Positions 51,661 to 61,037 of a stretch of DNA of 64,000 bases are shown one piece after another. The position numbers and the translations under genes were made by a program. The stretch covers positions 2,294,001 through 2,358,000 of the forward strand of contig NZ_JACHJC010000001.1 in the NCBI RefSeq assembly GCF_014203425.1, read 5' to 3'. Source of the stretch: Micromonospora echinospora (GTDB lineage: Bacteria > Actinomycetota > Actinomycetes > Mycobacteriales > Micromonosporaceae). The number at the start of each line of letters is the position of its first letter. Position 1 is the first letter of the stretch. A model generated the notes under the pieces. That model saw only the letters and a program-made list of their open reading frames with translations. It ran no database searches and was not told where the DNA came from.

Positions 51661-54600
51661 ATGAAGCTGGTGTGGAGGCGGGCGGTAGAGGCCCGTGGGC
51701 TGCTGCTCGCCGCCGCTGTCGCGGCACTCGTCGCGGTCGCTTTGGTCACCGGGCTCTCCGACTACAACCGCCGGGCGGTGGACGCGGGCGCCCGGGCGGT
51801 GCTCGACGCCGCCCCGGCGGAGGAACGCAGCCTGTTGATCAGCGGCTCCGGTGGCGCGGACGCCGCCGCGTACGCGGAGCGGGACCGCGCGGTACGGGCA
51901 CAGTTCGCGAACGGGCTGGGCGGGGCGCCGGTCACGGTGGCCGGGATCCGGTCCGGCACCGGGCGGGAGCTGACCGGTGACGTGGGCGCCGCCCGCACCG
52001 ACGACGACCCGATGTTCGCCAACCTGGCCACGCTCGACGACCTGCCCGCGCACGCCGAGCTGGCCGCCGGGGCGTGGCCGGTGCCCGGCAGCAACCCGTT
52101 GCAGGTGACGCTGCCGGAGAAGGTGGCTGCGCAGCTGAGCCTGGAGGTCGGCGAGCGGGTGCCGCTGTACGACCGGGGCGCGGAGCGGGCCGGCACGGTG
52201 GTGGTGGCCGGCACGTGGCGGCCCCGGGACGCGACCGAGGCGTACTGGCGGCTCGCCCCGGGGGTGGGGGAGAGCCAGGGCGACGCGGAGACCACCTCTT
52301 ACGGGCCGTTCGCGCTCGACCCGGCCGACTTCGCGCGCACTTTCCCGGGCTCCACCTCGGCGGCCTGGCTGGTGGACCCCGACCTGGTGGCGGTCGATCC
52401 GGCCCGGCTGCCCGCCGTGACGGCGGCGCTGGACGAGATCACTGGGAAGCTGCCCGACGCCACCGGCCTGGGCTCGTCGGCGCAGCAGGTCAGCCACCTG
52501 GACCGGCTCCTCGACCGGCTCAGCCGGGCCGATCTGGTGGGCCGGTCCGCGCTGCTCACCCCGCTGCTGCTGATCGTGGTGCTCGGCGGGTACGCGCTGG
52601 TGCTGGTGGCCGCGCTGCTGAACGAGGACCGGCGGGCGCAGACCGCGCTGCTGCGGGCCCGGGGCGCGGCCCGGGGACAGATCGCCGGGCTGGCCGTACG
52701 CGAGGCGACGCTCGTGGTGGCGCCGGCGCTGCTGCTGGCCCCGGCGCTGACCGGGCAGGCGATCCACCTCCTGGGCGCGGACCTGGGGCTGGCCGACGGC
52801 GACGTGGCCCGGGTGTGGCTGGTGGCGGTCGGCGCAGCGATCGGCTGCCTGCTCGCCATGGTGGTGCCGGCGCTGCGCCGGGCCGGCACGTACGTCGCGG
52901 ACATGGCGGCCCGATCCCGCCCCACCCGGGGAGCGGCGGTGCAGCGGGCGAGCGTGGACGTGGCGCTGGTGGCCCTGGCCGTGCTCGCCTGGACCCAGTT
53001 GCGGCAGTACTCGTCGCCGCTCGCCGGCGCGAACGGCAGCCTCGGCATCGACCCGCTGCTGGCCGCCGCGCCCACCATCGGGGTGCTGGCCGGCGCGGTG
53101 ATCGCGCTGCGGCTGCTGCCGCCGGCCACCCGGATCGCGGAACGCTTCGTCGACCGCCGGCCGTGGAACGCCACCATGTTCGGCATGTGGCAGGCGGGCC
53201 GCCGCCCGCACGCCGGCCCGGTGCTGCTGCTCGCGCTCGCCGTCGGGGGCAGCACGCTCGCGTGGTCGCTCGTCGCCTCCTGGGAACGCTCGCAACGCGA
53301 CCAGGCCCAGCACACGGTCGGCACGGACCTTCGGCTGACCGAACGGGACGGCACCGCCCCGGCCGACCGGGCCGCCCAGCTGGCCGCCGTGCCCGGGCTC
53401 GACCGGGTGCTGCCCGCGTGGCGCGACGACGTGCGCCTGGGCCGCGAGGCCCGGCCGGCGACCGTGGTGGCCCTGGACGCCGCCGCCGCGAAGGGGATGA
53501 TCCGGCTCGACGACGCCGACGGCGGGGCGTCCACCGGGGCCCTGCTGGACCGGCTCGCGGCCGGTCGGGCCGATCCGGTCGGCGGTGTCCTGCCAGCCGG
53601 TGCGAAGACGTTCTCCGGCACCGTCCGTACGCCCGTGGAAAGCATGTACGACCGGCCGCGGGTCGCCGTGAGCGCGCTGTTCGCCACCGACGCCGGGGCC
53701 ACCTGGCGGGTCCGGCTGGCCGAGGCCGGCGGCGAGGGACGGCCGGTGCGCTTCTCCGTGCCGCTGCCCGACACCGGCGGCGCGCCGCTGCGCCTGGTCG
53801 GCTTCGAGGCCGACGGCGGCGACGCCAGCGGCAGCTCCTACCGGCTGCTCCTGGACAAGTTGCGGCTCACCGACGCCGCAGGCGCGGCCCTGCCGTTGCC
53901 GGTGGAGGGGGCCTGGCGGGTGATCGACCCGGGCAGCGGGCCACGCCGCGACGCCGAGGCCACCCCCACCCGGGTGGACGCGACGCAGGCCTTCGACGTG
54001 CCCGAAGGGCTGTTGCAGTACGCCCGGGTGCCCTCGTCCCGGTTCGCCGTGGTGCCCCAGGCCGACGACCCGCCGGTGCCGGTGCTCGTCACGCCGGGGG
54101 TCGCCGCCGCGCTGAGCGTGCAGACCGGTGACACCGTCAAGCTGTCGGTCGCCGAGGTGACGCTGGAGGTCACTGTGGTCGGCCAGGTCGCCGCGGTGCC
54201 CGGCACCGGTGGCGACGGCGTGCTGCTGGACCTGCCCACCGCCACCACCCAGCTCCTGGAACGCAGCGGCGGCGTCCGGCCGGTGGCGGAGTGGTGGCTG
54301 GGCACCACGCCCGGCGGGCACGCCGCGGCCGCTGACGCGCTCGCCGCGACCGGCCGCACGGTGCTGCTGGACCGGCGGGCGGTGGCCGCGGAGGCCGCCG
54401 AGGACCCGTACTGGCAGGGTGCGCGTACCGGCCTGCTGGCCGCCGCGCTCGGGTCGGTGCTGCTGGCGCTGGTCGGCCTGGCGGTCGACGTGTGGGCCAC
54501 CACCCGGCGGCGGCTCAACGAACTGGCCGTGTTCAACACGCTCGGCGCGAACACCCGGCTGCTGGCCCGCGCCTACCTCGCCGAGCAGGGTTTCCTGGCC

Positions 54601-54846
54601 GCGATCGGAGTCGGCGTCGGGCTGCTTGTCGGCGCCCTCGTCGCGGCCACCATGGTGCCGCTTGTGATCCTCACCCCGGCCGCCGGACGGCCGGTGCCCG
54701 AGGCGGTCTTCACAGTGCCCTGGGTGCCGATCGGGGCGACCGCCGCCGGGCTGCTGCTCGCCGCGCTCGCCTTCGCCGCCGTCATCACCACCGGCATCCG
54801 CCAGCGGGTCGCCGCCGCGCAGCTCCGGATCGGAGGAGAACGATGA
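51661..54846 (+). CDS. Large FtsX/MacB-type ABC transporter permease, subunit 1
   Basis: 1061 residues from ATG 51661. The N-terminal membrane segment (about 12-34) leads to an ectodomain of about 250 residues; a group of membrane segments at about 300-420 (LTPLLLIVVLGGYALVLVAA) is followed by ALLRARGAARGQIAGLAVRE, the coupling-helix-type motif of FtsX permeases. More membrane segments, a second large ectodomain (about 540-900) and a final FtsX unit (LLAAALGSVLLALVGLAVDV, LNELAVFNTLGANTRLLARA) follow, an internally duplicated layout. It forms the membrane part of an exporter or envelope-acting ABC system rather than an importer. The stop overlaps subunit 2 (ATGA). Confidence 0.88.
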   Translation: MKLVWRRAVEARGLLLAAAVAALVAVALVTGLSDYNRRAVDAGARAVLDAAPAEERSLLISGSGGADAAAYAERDRAVRAQFANGLGGAPVTVAGIRSGTGRELTGDVGAARTDDDPMFANLATLDDLPAHAELAAGAWPVPGSNPLQVTLPEKVAAQLSLEVGERVPLYDRGAERAGTVVVAGTWRPRDATEAYWRLAPGVGESQGDAETTSYGPFALDPADFARTFPGSTSAAWLVDPDLVAVDPARLPAVTAALDEITGKLPDATGLGSSAQQVSHLDRLLDRLSRADLVGRSALLTPLLLIVVLGGYALVLVAALLNEDRRAQTALLRARGAARGQIAGLAVREATLVVAPALLLAPALTGQAIHLLGADLGLADGDVARVWLVAVGAAIGCLLAMVVPALRRAGTYVADMAARSRPTRGAAVQRASVDVALVALAVLAWTQLRQYSSPLAGANGSLGIDPLLAAAPTIGVLAGAVIALRLLPPATRIAERFVDRRPWNATMFGMWQAGRRPHAGPVLLLALAVGGSTLAWSLVASWERSQRDQAQHTVGTDLRLTERDGTAPADRAAQLAAVPGLDRVLPAWRDDVRLGREARPATVVALDAAAAKGMIRLDDADGGASTGALLDRLAAGRADPVGGVLPAGAKTFSGTVRTPVESMYDRPRVAVSALFATDAGATWRVRLAEAGGEGRPVRFSVPLPDTGGAPLRLVGFEADGGDASGSSYRLLLDKLRLTDAAGAALPLPVEGAWRVIDPGSGPRRDAEATPTRVDATQAFDVPEGLLQYARVPSSRFAVVPQADDPPVPVLVTPGVAAALSVQTGDTVKLSVAEVTLEVTVVGQVAAVPGTGGDGVLLDLPTATTQLLERSGGVRPVAEWWLGTTPGGHAAAADALAATGRTVLLDRRAVAAEAAEDPYWQGARTGLLAAALGSVLLALVGLAVDVWATTRRRLNELAVFNTLGANTRLLARAYLAEQGFLAAIGVGVGLLVGALVAATMVPLVILTPAAGRPVPEAVFTVPWVPIGATAAGLLLAALAFAAVITTGIRQRVAAAQLRIGGER

Positions 54847-57572
54847 GCCTTCCTGGTGCCGCGCGCCGGGTCCGCGCATACGGAGGGCAGTTCCTGCTGC
54901 TCGCCGTCCTGACCCTGGTGACCGCGCTGTTGATCACGGGCGTGCCCCGGGTCGCCGACCGGTTGACCGGGCAGGGGCTCACCGAGTACGTGGCCGGTCA
55001 GCCGGTGGCCCGCCGGGATCTCGCGTACAGCGCCGGACCGGACGTCGTGCCGGCCTCGGACCAGCCCGTCGTCGCCAGCCGGGGAGCCCTGCTCGCGGCG
55101 GTCGAGGAGAAGATGCCCGCCGAGGTGCGCGACGCGATCGGCGAGCGCTGGTTCGCGGCGCAGACCGTCCCCGGGCGACTGCGCGGTCCGACGCTGAGCG
55201 ACGACAAAGGGCTGATCGACCTGCACCTGCGCGCCGGCACCGGCATCCGGGAGGCGGCCACCCTGGTCGACGGGCGGTGGCCGGAACGCGGCGTCACCCC
55301 GGCCGGCGCGATCGAGGTGACGCTCGCCGAGACGATCGCCACCCGGCTGGGCATCGCGGCCGGCGACCGGTTCCGCCTCTCGCTGCTGGACCGCGACAAC
55401 AACGTGCTCAACTCCCGCCCGGTCGACCTGGTCGGCGTGTGGCGGCCGAACGACCCGGCCGGCGGTGTCTGGGACACGCTGCCGTCGATGCTGAAGCTCA
55501 GCCCGCCGCAAGGCGACGGCGATCCGTTCGTGGCCGTCGCGTACACCGCCGACGCGGGCCTGAACTCGATCACCGCCCGCGAATGGCCGGTGACGTTCGG
55601 CTGGCGGTACCGGATCGCCCCGGACCGGCTCGAACCGGGCCGCCTCGACGCGCTGATCGCCGGCGTCGACGGGCTGGACCGGGCCATGCCCACTGAGGTC
55701 AAGATGACCCTCAGCCAGGGCGTGGACATCCCGCTGCGGCGCTTCGCCGACTCGCTCGCCGCCGCGCGTACCCTGCTCGCGGTCATCGCCGCCGGGCTGC
55801 TCGCCACGCTGGCCGGGCTGACGCTGCTGGCCGCCCGGCTGGCCGCGCGCCGCCGCCGCGCCGAGTTCCACCTGATCCGGGCGCGCGGCGGCTCGACCGG
55901 TGACGTGCTGCGTCGCGGTCTGGCCGAGTCGCTGCTGGTGCTGCCGGCCGCGGCCGGGATCGGCTGGCTGCTCGGCGGGCTGCTGCCCGGCGCCGGGTCG
56001 CCGTGGCACTGGGTGCTGATCGCCGGGCTGCTGGCCACGCTGCTGCCGCCACTCGCCGCGCTCGCGGTCGGCCGCCGCGCCGGTGGCCGCTCCGACCTCG
56101 GCGGCCGGTCGCCCGCCGTCCGGCTCACCGTCGAGGTCGCGGTGCTCGGGCTCGCCGTGCTCGGCGCGTTCCTGCTGCGCCGCCGCGGGCTCACCGCCGG
56201 CTCGGTGGATCCGCTGCTGGTCACCGTGCCGGTGCTGCTGGCGATCGCGGCGGCGCTGGTGGCGCTGCGCGCGTACCCCTGGCCGTTGCGGCTGCTCAGC
56301 CGCGTCGCCGCGCGGGCGCGCGGCAGCGTCGCGTTCCTCGGCGCCGCCCGCGCGGGCCGGGCCGCGAGCACCGGGCCGCTCGTAGTGGTGGTGCTGGCCG
56401 TGGCCACCGCCGCGTTCTGCGGCGTGGTGGCGACCGGCATCGAGACCGGCCGGGACACCGCCGCCGCCCAGGCCGTGCCGGGTGACCTGCTGGTACGCGG
56501 GGAGCGCTTCGCGCCGGACACCGCGGAGAAACTGGCTGAGCTGCCCGGGGTACGCGCTGTCGCGCCACTGCTCACAGTGCCGGCCGAGCGCCCTTACGCC
56601 GACCGTGCCGGTCGCCTCGCGCCGATCACCGAGCTGCGCGTGGTGCTCGTGGACGGGGAGCGGTTCGCCGAGGTGGCGCGCCGGGCCGGCGTACCGGTGA
56701 GCGTGCCCGACCCGCTGCGGGCCCGCGCCGACGGCAGCACGCCGCTGCCGGCGCTCGTCTCCCCGGCGGTCGCCGACGAGCTGGCCGACGCCGGGCTCGC
56801 CGACGCCCAGGGCGAGCGACCCGCCTGGCTGGACGTGCAGGGCAACCGGCTGCCGGTGCGCAACGCCGCCACAGTCGACGAGTTCGCGCTTGTCGACAAG
56901 GGCGTACGCCGGTTCGTGGTGCTGCCGTGGCCGGCGTTGCCGGCGGACGCGCCGCATCAGCTCGCGCCCACCGGGTTCGTGCTGGCCGGCGCGGGCGTGG
57001 ACGCCGCCGAGGTGGACCGGGTCGCGCGTGAGGGGCAGAACCGCTACCTGCGCATCGGCGGGGTCGGCACCGGGGACAAGGCCCGCGCGCCGGAGGTGAC
57101 GGCCCGCTCGGCCGTGCGCGCCGACCTGGGCGGCACCGGCGTGAACGGCCTGCTGGTGTTCGGCTTCGCGCTCGGCGCCGGGGGCGGCGCGGTGCTGGGG
57201 CTGCTCGGGCTCGCGCTCGCGGTGCTCGCCGGGGCCCGTTCGCGCGGGCAGGTGCTGTCCCGGCTGCGCACGATGGGTCTGTCCCGCCGGCAGTGGCGCG
57301 GCATGCTGATGGTCGAGCTGACCCCGCTGGTGCTGGTGTCGGTGCTCACCGGCGCGGTGGTCGGCGCGTTGCTGCCGCTGCTGCTCACGCCGGTGCTCGG
57401 GCTGCCCGCGTTCACCGGCGGCGTGGACGTACGCCCACAGTTCGAACCCGGCCTGGTCGCCGGGGTGTCGGTCCTGGCCATGGTGGCCCTGGGCTTCGCG
57501 ATCGCCGTGGAGGCCGTGAACAACCGCCGGATGCGCCTCGGTGAGGTGCTGCGGCTCGGAGAGGAGAGCTGA
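54843..57572 (+). CDS. Large FtsX/MacB-type ABC transporter permease, subunit 2
   Basis: 909 residues from ATG 54843, overlapping subunit 1 by 4 bp. An N-terminal membrane segment (about 15-33) and an ectodomain of about 260 residues (with VEVTLAETIATRLGIAAGDR-like MacB periplasmic features) precede a cluster of membrane helices (about 300-520) including FHLIRARGGSTGDVLRRGLA. A second ectodomain and a C-terminal FtsX unit (VLGLLGLALAVLAGARSRGQ, LSRLRTMGLSRRQWRGMLMV) follow. It is homologous in plan to subunit 1 and probably forms a heterodimer with it. The ATPase gene begins 1 bp after the stop. Confidence 0.88.
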   Translation: MSLPGAARRVRAYGGQFLLLAVLTLVTALLITGVPRVADRLTGQGLTEYVAGQPVARRDLAYSAGPDVVPASDQPVVASRGALLAAVEEKMPAEVRDAIGERWFAAQTVPGRLRGPTLSDDKGLIDLHLRAGTGIREAATLVDGRWPERGVTPAGAIEVTLAETIATRLGIAAGDRFRLSLLDRDNNVLNSRPVDLVGVWRPNDPAGGVWDTLPSMLKLSPPQGDGDPFVAVAYTADAGLNSITAREWPVTFGWRYRIAPDRLEPGRLDALIAGVDGLDRAMPTEVKMTLSQGVDIPLRRFADSLAAARTLLAVIAAGLLATLAGLTLLAARLAARRRRAEFHLIRARGGSTGDVLRRGLAESLLVLPAAAGIGWLLGGLLPGAGSPWHWVLIAGLLATLLPPLAALAVGRRAGGRSDLGGRSPAVRLTVEVAVLGLAVLGAFLLRRRGLTAGSVDPLLVTVPVLLAIAAALVALRAYPWPLRLLSRVAARARGSVAFLGAARAGRAASTGPLVVVVLAVATAAFCGVVATGIETGRDTAAAQAVPGDLLVRGERFAPDTAEKLAELPGVRAVAPLLTVPAERPYADRAGRLAPITELRVVLVDGERFAEVARRAGVPVSVPDPLRARADGSTPLPALVSPAVADELADAGLADAQGERPAWLDVQGNRLPVRNAATVDEFALVDKGVRRFVVLPWPALPADAPHQLAPTGFVLAGAGVDAAEVDRVAREGQNRYLRIGGVGTGDKARAPEVTARSAVRADLGGTGVNGLLVFGFALGAGGGAVLGLLGLALAVLAGARSRGQVLSRLRTMGLSRRQWRGMLMVELTPLVLVSVLTGAVVGALLPLLLTPVLGLPAFTGGVDVRPQFEPGLVAGVSVLAMVALGFAIAVEAVNNRRMRLGEVLRLGEES

Positions 57573-57573
57573 G

Positions 57574-58563
57574 ATGACCGCGACCGCCGAGGCGTCCGTG
57601 CCGGATCTGGCGTCCCTGCAACAGCGCGCGGCCGAACGGGCCGCGCAACGGGCCGGAGGACGCGACCGGTTGCGCGGGCACATCGTCTGCGACGGCCTGG
57701 TGCGCATCTTCAAGACCGAGGGCGTCGAGGTCTTCGCCCTCCAGGGCCTCGACCTGGTCATCGACCGGGGTGAGCTGGTCGCGATCGTCGGTGCGTCCGG
57801 CTCCGGCAAGTCGACGCTGCTGAACATCCTGTCCGGCCTGGACACGCCGACCGCGGGCATCGCCCGGGTCGCCGACTACGACCTGTTGTCGCTGTCGAAC
57901 AAGCGGCGGCTGGCCTACCGGCGGGAGGTGGTCGGGTTCATCTGGCAGCAGACCGGCCGCAACCTGCTGCCGTACCTGACCGCGCTGGAGAACGTGGAGC
58001 TGCCGATGAAGCTGGCCGGGCGGGGCGGCGGGCGGCGCAAGCGGCGGGAGCGGGCCCGTGAACTGCTGGACATGGTGGGCGTCGGCTACTGCGCGGACCG
58101 CCGTCCGGGCCAGATGAGCGGCGGCGAACAGCAGCGCTGCGCGGTCGCCGTGGCGGTGGCGAACGACCCGGAGATCCTCTTCGCCGACGAGCCGACGGGC
58201 GAGCTGGACGAGGCCACCGGGGCGGAGGTCTTCGCCGCGCTGCGCACCATCAACGCCGAGCTGGGCGTCACCATCGTGGTGGTCACCCACGACCAGGCCG
58301 TGGCCGGCCAGGTCCGCCGTACCGTCGCGATCCGCGACGGCCGGACCGCCTCCGAGGTACGCCGGACCGCGCGCGTCACCGCCGACGGCGGCACCGAGAT
58401 GGTCAGCGATGAGTACGCGGTACTGGACCGCACCGGCCGGATGCAGCTGCCGGCGCAGTTCGTGGAGGCGTTGTCGCTGCGCGACCGGGTCCGGCTCAAC
58501 CTGGAACCCGACCACGTCGAGGTGCGTCCCGGCGACCGGGCGACCGCCGAGGAGAGTGAGTGA
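57574..58563 (+). CDS. ABC transporter ATPase with C-terminal AbrB-like domain
   Basis: 329 residues from ATG 57574 with GAGGAGAG upstream. LolD/MacB-type ATPase: Walker A GASGSGKST (73-81), Q-loop FIWQQ, signature MSGGEQQR (181-188), Walker B ILFADEP (201-207) and His239 in VVVTHD. An N-terminal extension of about 38 residues is helical. After residue 270 a tail not normal for this family contains DRTGRMQLPAQFVEAL and DRVRLNLEPDHVEVRPG (285-320), the strand-turn-helix-strand pattern of SpoVT/AbrB swapped-hairpin domains. It energises the permease pair. The tail might bind DNA or simply mediate dimerisation. Confidence 0.87.
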   Translation: MTATAEASVPDLASLQQRAAERAAQRAGGRDRLRGHIVCDGLVRIFKTEGVEVFALQGLDLVIDRGELVAIVGASGSGKSTLLNILSGLDTPTAGIARVADYDLLSLSNKRRLAYRREVVGFIWQQTGRNLLPYLTALENVELPMKLAGRGGGRRKRRERARELLDMVGVGYCADRRPGQMSGGEQQRCAVAVAVANDPEILFADEPTGELDEATGAEVFAALRTINAELGVTIVVVTHDQAVAGQVRRTVAIRDGRTASEVRRTARVTADGGTEMVSDEYAVLDRTGRMQLPAQFVEALSLRDRVRLNLEPDHVEVRPGDRATAEESE

Positions 58564-59288
58564 TGACCGACCAGACAGTGGTGCTGCCGGCGGCGTCGGT
58601 GACGGCAGTGGAGGACGTGGTCCAGGTCGAGGGGGTGAGCCGCACCTTCGGCAAGGGCGAGCACGCCGTGCACGCCGTACAGGACGTCTCCTTCACCGCG
58701 CGGCGCGGCGAGCTGGTCGCGGTGCGGGGCCGCTCCGGCGCCGGCAAGACCACGCTGCTGAACCTGATCGGCGGCCTGGACCGGCCGGACTCCGGCCTGA
58801 TCCGGGTGGCCGGGCACGAGGTCACCGGGGCGGGCGAGCGGGAGCTGCTGGCGTTGCGCCGGGGCACGATCGGGTTCGTGTTCCAGACGTTCGGGCTGGT
58901 GCCGATCCTGTCCGCCGCGGAGAACGTCGGGGTGCCGCTGCGGCTGGCCAAGGTGCCGGCGGCCGAACGGGAGCAGCGGGTGGCGGTGCTGCTGGAACTG
59001 GTCGGACTGGGCGGGCACGCCGCGCAGCGCCCGTACGAGCTGTCCGGCGGGCAGCAGCAGCGGGTGGCGGTGGCGCGGGCGCTGGCGAACGAACCGGACC
59101 TGCTGATCGCCGACGAGCCGACCGGTCAGCTCGACTCCGAGACCGGGCGGTCGATCATGGACCTGCTCCGGGCCGTGGTGCACGCCCGGGGGATGACCGC
59201 ACTTGTGGCCACGCACGATCCGGCGCTGATCGAGATGGCCGACCGGACGCTGACGCTGCGCGACGGGCGGCTGGCGCCGGAGGACTGA
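58563..59288 (+). CDS. ABC transporter ATPase (LolD/MacB type)
   Basis: 241 residues from ATG 58563, sharing one base with the preceding stop (TGATG); GTG 58560 is an alternative. Walker A GRSGAGKT (56-63), Q-loop FVFQTFGLVP, signature LSGGQQQR, Walker B LLIADEP and the H-loop in LVATHD are all intact, with the D-loop GQLDSETG. It is of standard length and lacks the AbrB-like tail of its partner. Two different ATPases with two different permeases suggest a heteromeric exporter. A hairpin follows the stop. Confidence 0.92.
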   Translation: MTDQTVVLPAASVTAVEDVVQVEGVSRTFGKGEHAVHAVQDVSFTARRGELVAVRGRSGAGKTTLLNLIGGLDRPDSGLIRVAGHEVTGAGERELLALRRGTIGFVFQTFGLVPILSAAENVGVPLRLAKVPAAEREQRVAVLLELVGLGGHAAQRPYELSGGQQQRVAVARALANEPDLLIADEPTGQLDSETGRSIMDLLRAVVHARGMTALVATHDPALIEMADRTLTLRDGRLAPED

Positions 59289-59297
59289 CCCGGGCGA

Positions 59298-59328
59298 CCG
59301 GGCCGCGCGCCTTCGGGTGGCGGCCCGG
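59298..59328 (+). terminator. Terminator hairpin after the ABC exporter operon
   Basis: Perfect 9-bp arms (CCGGGCCGC at 59298-59306 and its complement at 59320-59328) with a 13-nt loop, 10 bp after the stop. Confidence 0.65.
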
Positions 59329-59382
59329 AGCCTGGTCGCGGCCCGGTGCCGGGTCACGTCCCGGCGCTTGGTCGCGGCCCGG

Positions 59383-59835
59383 TCAGAGCGCCAGCTTCAT
59401 GCCCTCGTGGCTGGCCACGAAGCCCAGGTCGCGGTAGAACCGGTGCGCGTCGGCGCGCTGCTTGTCGGTGGTGAGCTGCACCAGCGCGCAGCCGCGCTCC
59501 CGGGCCCGGTCGATCGCCCAGCGCATCATCGTCCCGCCCAGCCCACGGCCGCGCCGGTCGGAGCGGACCCGCACGGACTCGATCAGGCATCGCTCGGCAC
59601 CGTGCCGCCCCAGCCCGGGGATGTACGTGAGCTGGAAGCAGCCCACCAGTTCCCCGCCGTCGTCGGCGACGATCAGCTCGTTGCGCGGATCGGCGTCGAG
59701 GTCGGCGAACGCGCGCTCGTACGCCTCGTCCACCTCGGGCAGGTCGCGGGTACGCCCCAGCACGTCGTCGGCGAGCAGGGCGAGCACGGCGGGCAGGTCG
59801 GCGCGGACCGCCTCCCGGAAGATCATCTCGGTCAC
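59383..59835 (-). CDS. GNAT family N-acetyltransferase
   Basis: 150 residues from GTG 59835; ATG 59826 is a close alternative and neither has a good ribosome site. GNAT core: FREAVRADLPAVLALLADD at the start, LIVADDGGELVGCFQLTYIP, the acetyl-CoA loop ESVRVRSDRRGRGLGGTMMR, and CALVQLTTDKQRADAHRFYR with the terminal helix/strand LGFVASHEGMKLAL. The segment LTTDKxRxxAHRFYxxLGF is typical of small-molecule acetyltransferases. The substrate is unknown. A direct repeat of about 17 bp flanks its 3' end (59332 and 59367). Confidence 0.88.
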   Translation of the reverse strand: MTEMIFREAVRADLPAVLALLADDVLGRTRDLPEVDEAYERAFADLDADPRNELIVADDGGELVGCFQLTYIPGLGRHGAERCLIESVRVRSDRRGRGLGGTMMRWAIDRARERGCALVQLTTDKQRADAHRFYRDLGFVASHEGMKLAL

Positions 59836-59888
59836 CCGGCCAGCTTGGCACAGCGCCACGCGCGGGTGTGGCCCGGGCGTCGGGCTGG

Positions 59889-61037
59889 TCAGCCGCCGTC
59901 CAGCCAGCTGCGCAGCGCCCACCACCAGTGCACGGTCTCCGGCACCGTGCACCGCGCGCCCTCCTCGACCGGCGGGCCGCCGGTCAGCTCCCGCAGCCGC
60001 CGCAGCCGGTAGCGCACCGTGTTCGGGTGGACGTGCAGCGCGGCGGCGGTCTGGTCCAGCCGCTGCCCGTGGTGCAGCCAGGCGAGCGCCGTGCCGGCCA
60101 GCTCCCGGTGGAAGCCGTCGGCCGGGTCGAGCGCGCCGAGCAGGCTCGCCCGCAGCAGTTCGGCGAGGACCGGCTGGGCGGCGAGCGCGGTCTCCCCGGC
60201 CAGGTCGGTGACCTGACGCAGCCCGCGCAGCCGCCGGTGCGCGGCGGTGGCCAGCGCCGCCAGGCAGAGCGCGTACATGGCCGGGGCCCGCTCCAGCGGC
60301 TGGGCGGGCGCGACAAGCGTGAGCAGGTCGGCCGGCGCGGCGTCGGGCAGGCGCGGGAGCAGACCGGCGAGCCGGTCGTCGACGGTGCCCAGCAGGCCGC
60401 CGTGCCGGGTGAGCTGCCGGTGCAGAGCGTGCGCCCGGACCGGGTCGGGCGGCGCGGCGACCAGGCAGTGGTAGCGCCCGTCCGGCCGCAGCCCGAACCG
60501 GGTCAGCTCGGCCGGGAGCGTACCGGCGGGTCCGTCGCGCAGCAGCCGCCGCAGCAGGTGCACTCGGGCCGCCGCGCCCGTGCGGAGCAGGTCCCGTTCG
60601 GCAGCCCGGTGCCCGTCGACCACCGCTCGCTCCACCGCCGCGGCGTACCGGCCGATGGTGAGCAGCCCTTCCAGCAGCACCTCGTCGGCGATGCCGGCGG
60701 CCCGGCCGTGCCGGACCACGAGTTCCACCGCCCGGTCCCGTCCGGCCTGCACCCCGCGCAGCAGGCCGGTGACGGAGACGCCCTGCGCGGCCCGGTCCGC
60801 GCCCAGCCGGCGGGCCTCGGTGAAGTCCCGTCCGGCCGGATCCTCGTGGCGTTCCAGCGCGCCGAGACCGCTGCCCAGCAGCAGGACGACCTGGCGGCGT
60901 ACCTCGTCGGCGGGAAGGCGGGCCACCTCGGGCGAGTTCGCGCGGGCGGCCCACGCTACCTCGTCGACGGCGGCCGGGTCGGCGGTCAGGTCGCGCAGCA
61001 ACGTGCCGAAGGTGGGGACGTTCCCGGTCCGGGTCAC
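59889..61037 (-). CDS. PucR-type (CdaR-like) transcriptional regulator
   Basis: 382 residues from GTG 61037 with GGGAGG upstream. Residues about 1-165 form a helical N-terminal domain of the RsbT-antagonist-like type (FTEARRLGADRAAQGVSVTG, LLRGVQAGRDRAVELVV). A GGDEF-like middle region follows (about 180-280), and the C-terminal HTH_30 domain is at about 325-365: AWLHHGQRLDQTAAALHVHP and NTVRYRLRRLRELTG. Such proteins are often activators of nearby genes. It is divergent from the secreted propeller gene, whose promoter region holds a palindrome. Confidence 0.87.
   Translation of the reverse strand: MTRTGNVPTFGTLLRDLTADPAAVDEVAWAARANSPEVARLPADEVRRQVVLLLGSGLGALERHEDPAGRDFTEARRLGADRAAQGVSVTGLLRGVQAGRDRAVELVVRHGRAAGIADEVLLEGLLTIGRYAAAVERAVVDGHRAAERDLLRTGAAARVHLLRRLLRDGPAGTLPAELTRFGLRPDGRYHCLVAAPPDPVRAHALHRQLTRHGGLLGTVDDRLAGLLPRLPDAAPADLLTLVAPAQPLERAPAMYALCLAALATAAHRRLRGLRQVTDLAGETALAAQPVLAELLRASLLGALDPADGFHRELAGTALAWLHHGQRLDQTAAALHVHPNTVRYRLRRLRELTGGPPVEEGARCTVPETVHWWWALRSWLDGG

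Noticed and set aside
51580..54879. Open frame of about 1100 residues antisense to the first large permease
   Set aside because: Composition is that of an antisense shadow (Gly/Gln/His/Arg-rich); the + strand frame has clear FtsX features.
59332..59383. 17-bp direct repeats (GGTCGCGGCCCGGT) as insertion-site duplications
   Set aside because: The intervening sequence is only 18 bp and very GC-rich; simple local duplication is more likely.
17391..61037. A secondary-metabolite gene cluster
   Set aside because: No polyketide synthase, NRPS, terpene cyclase, RiPP or similar core gene was found; dxs, the LPMO and the ABC exporter alone do not indicate one.
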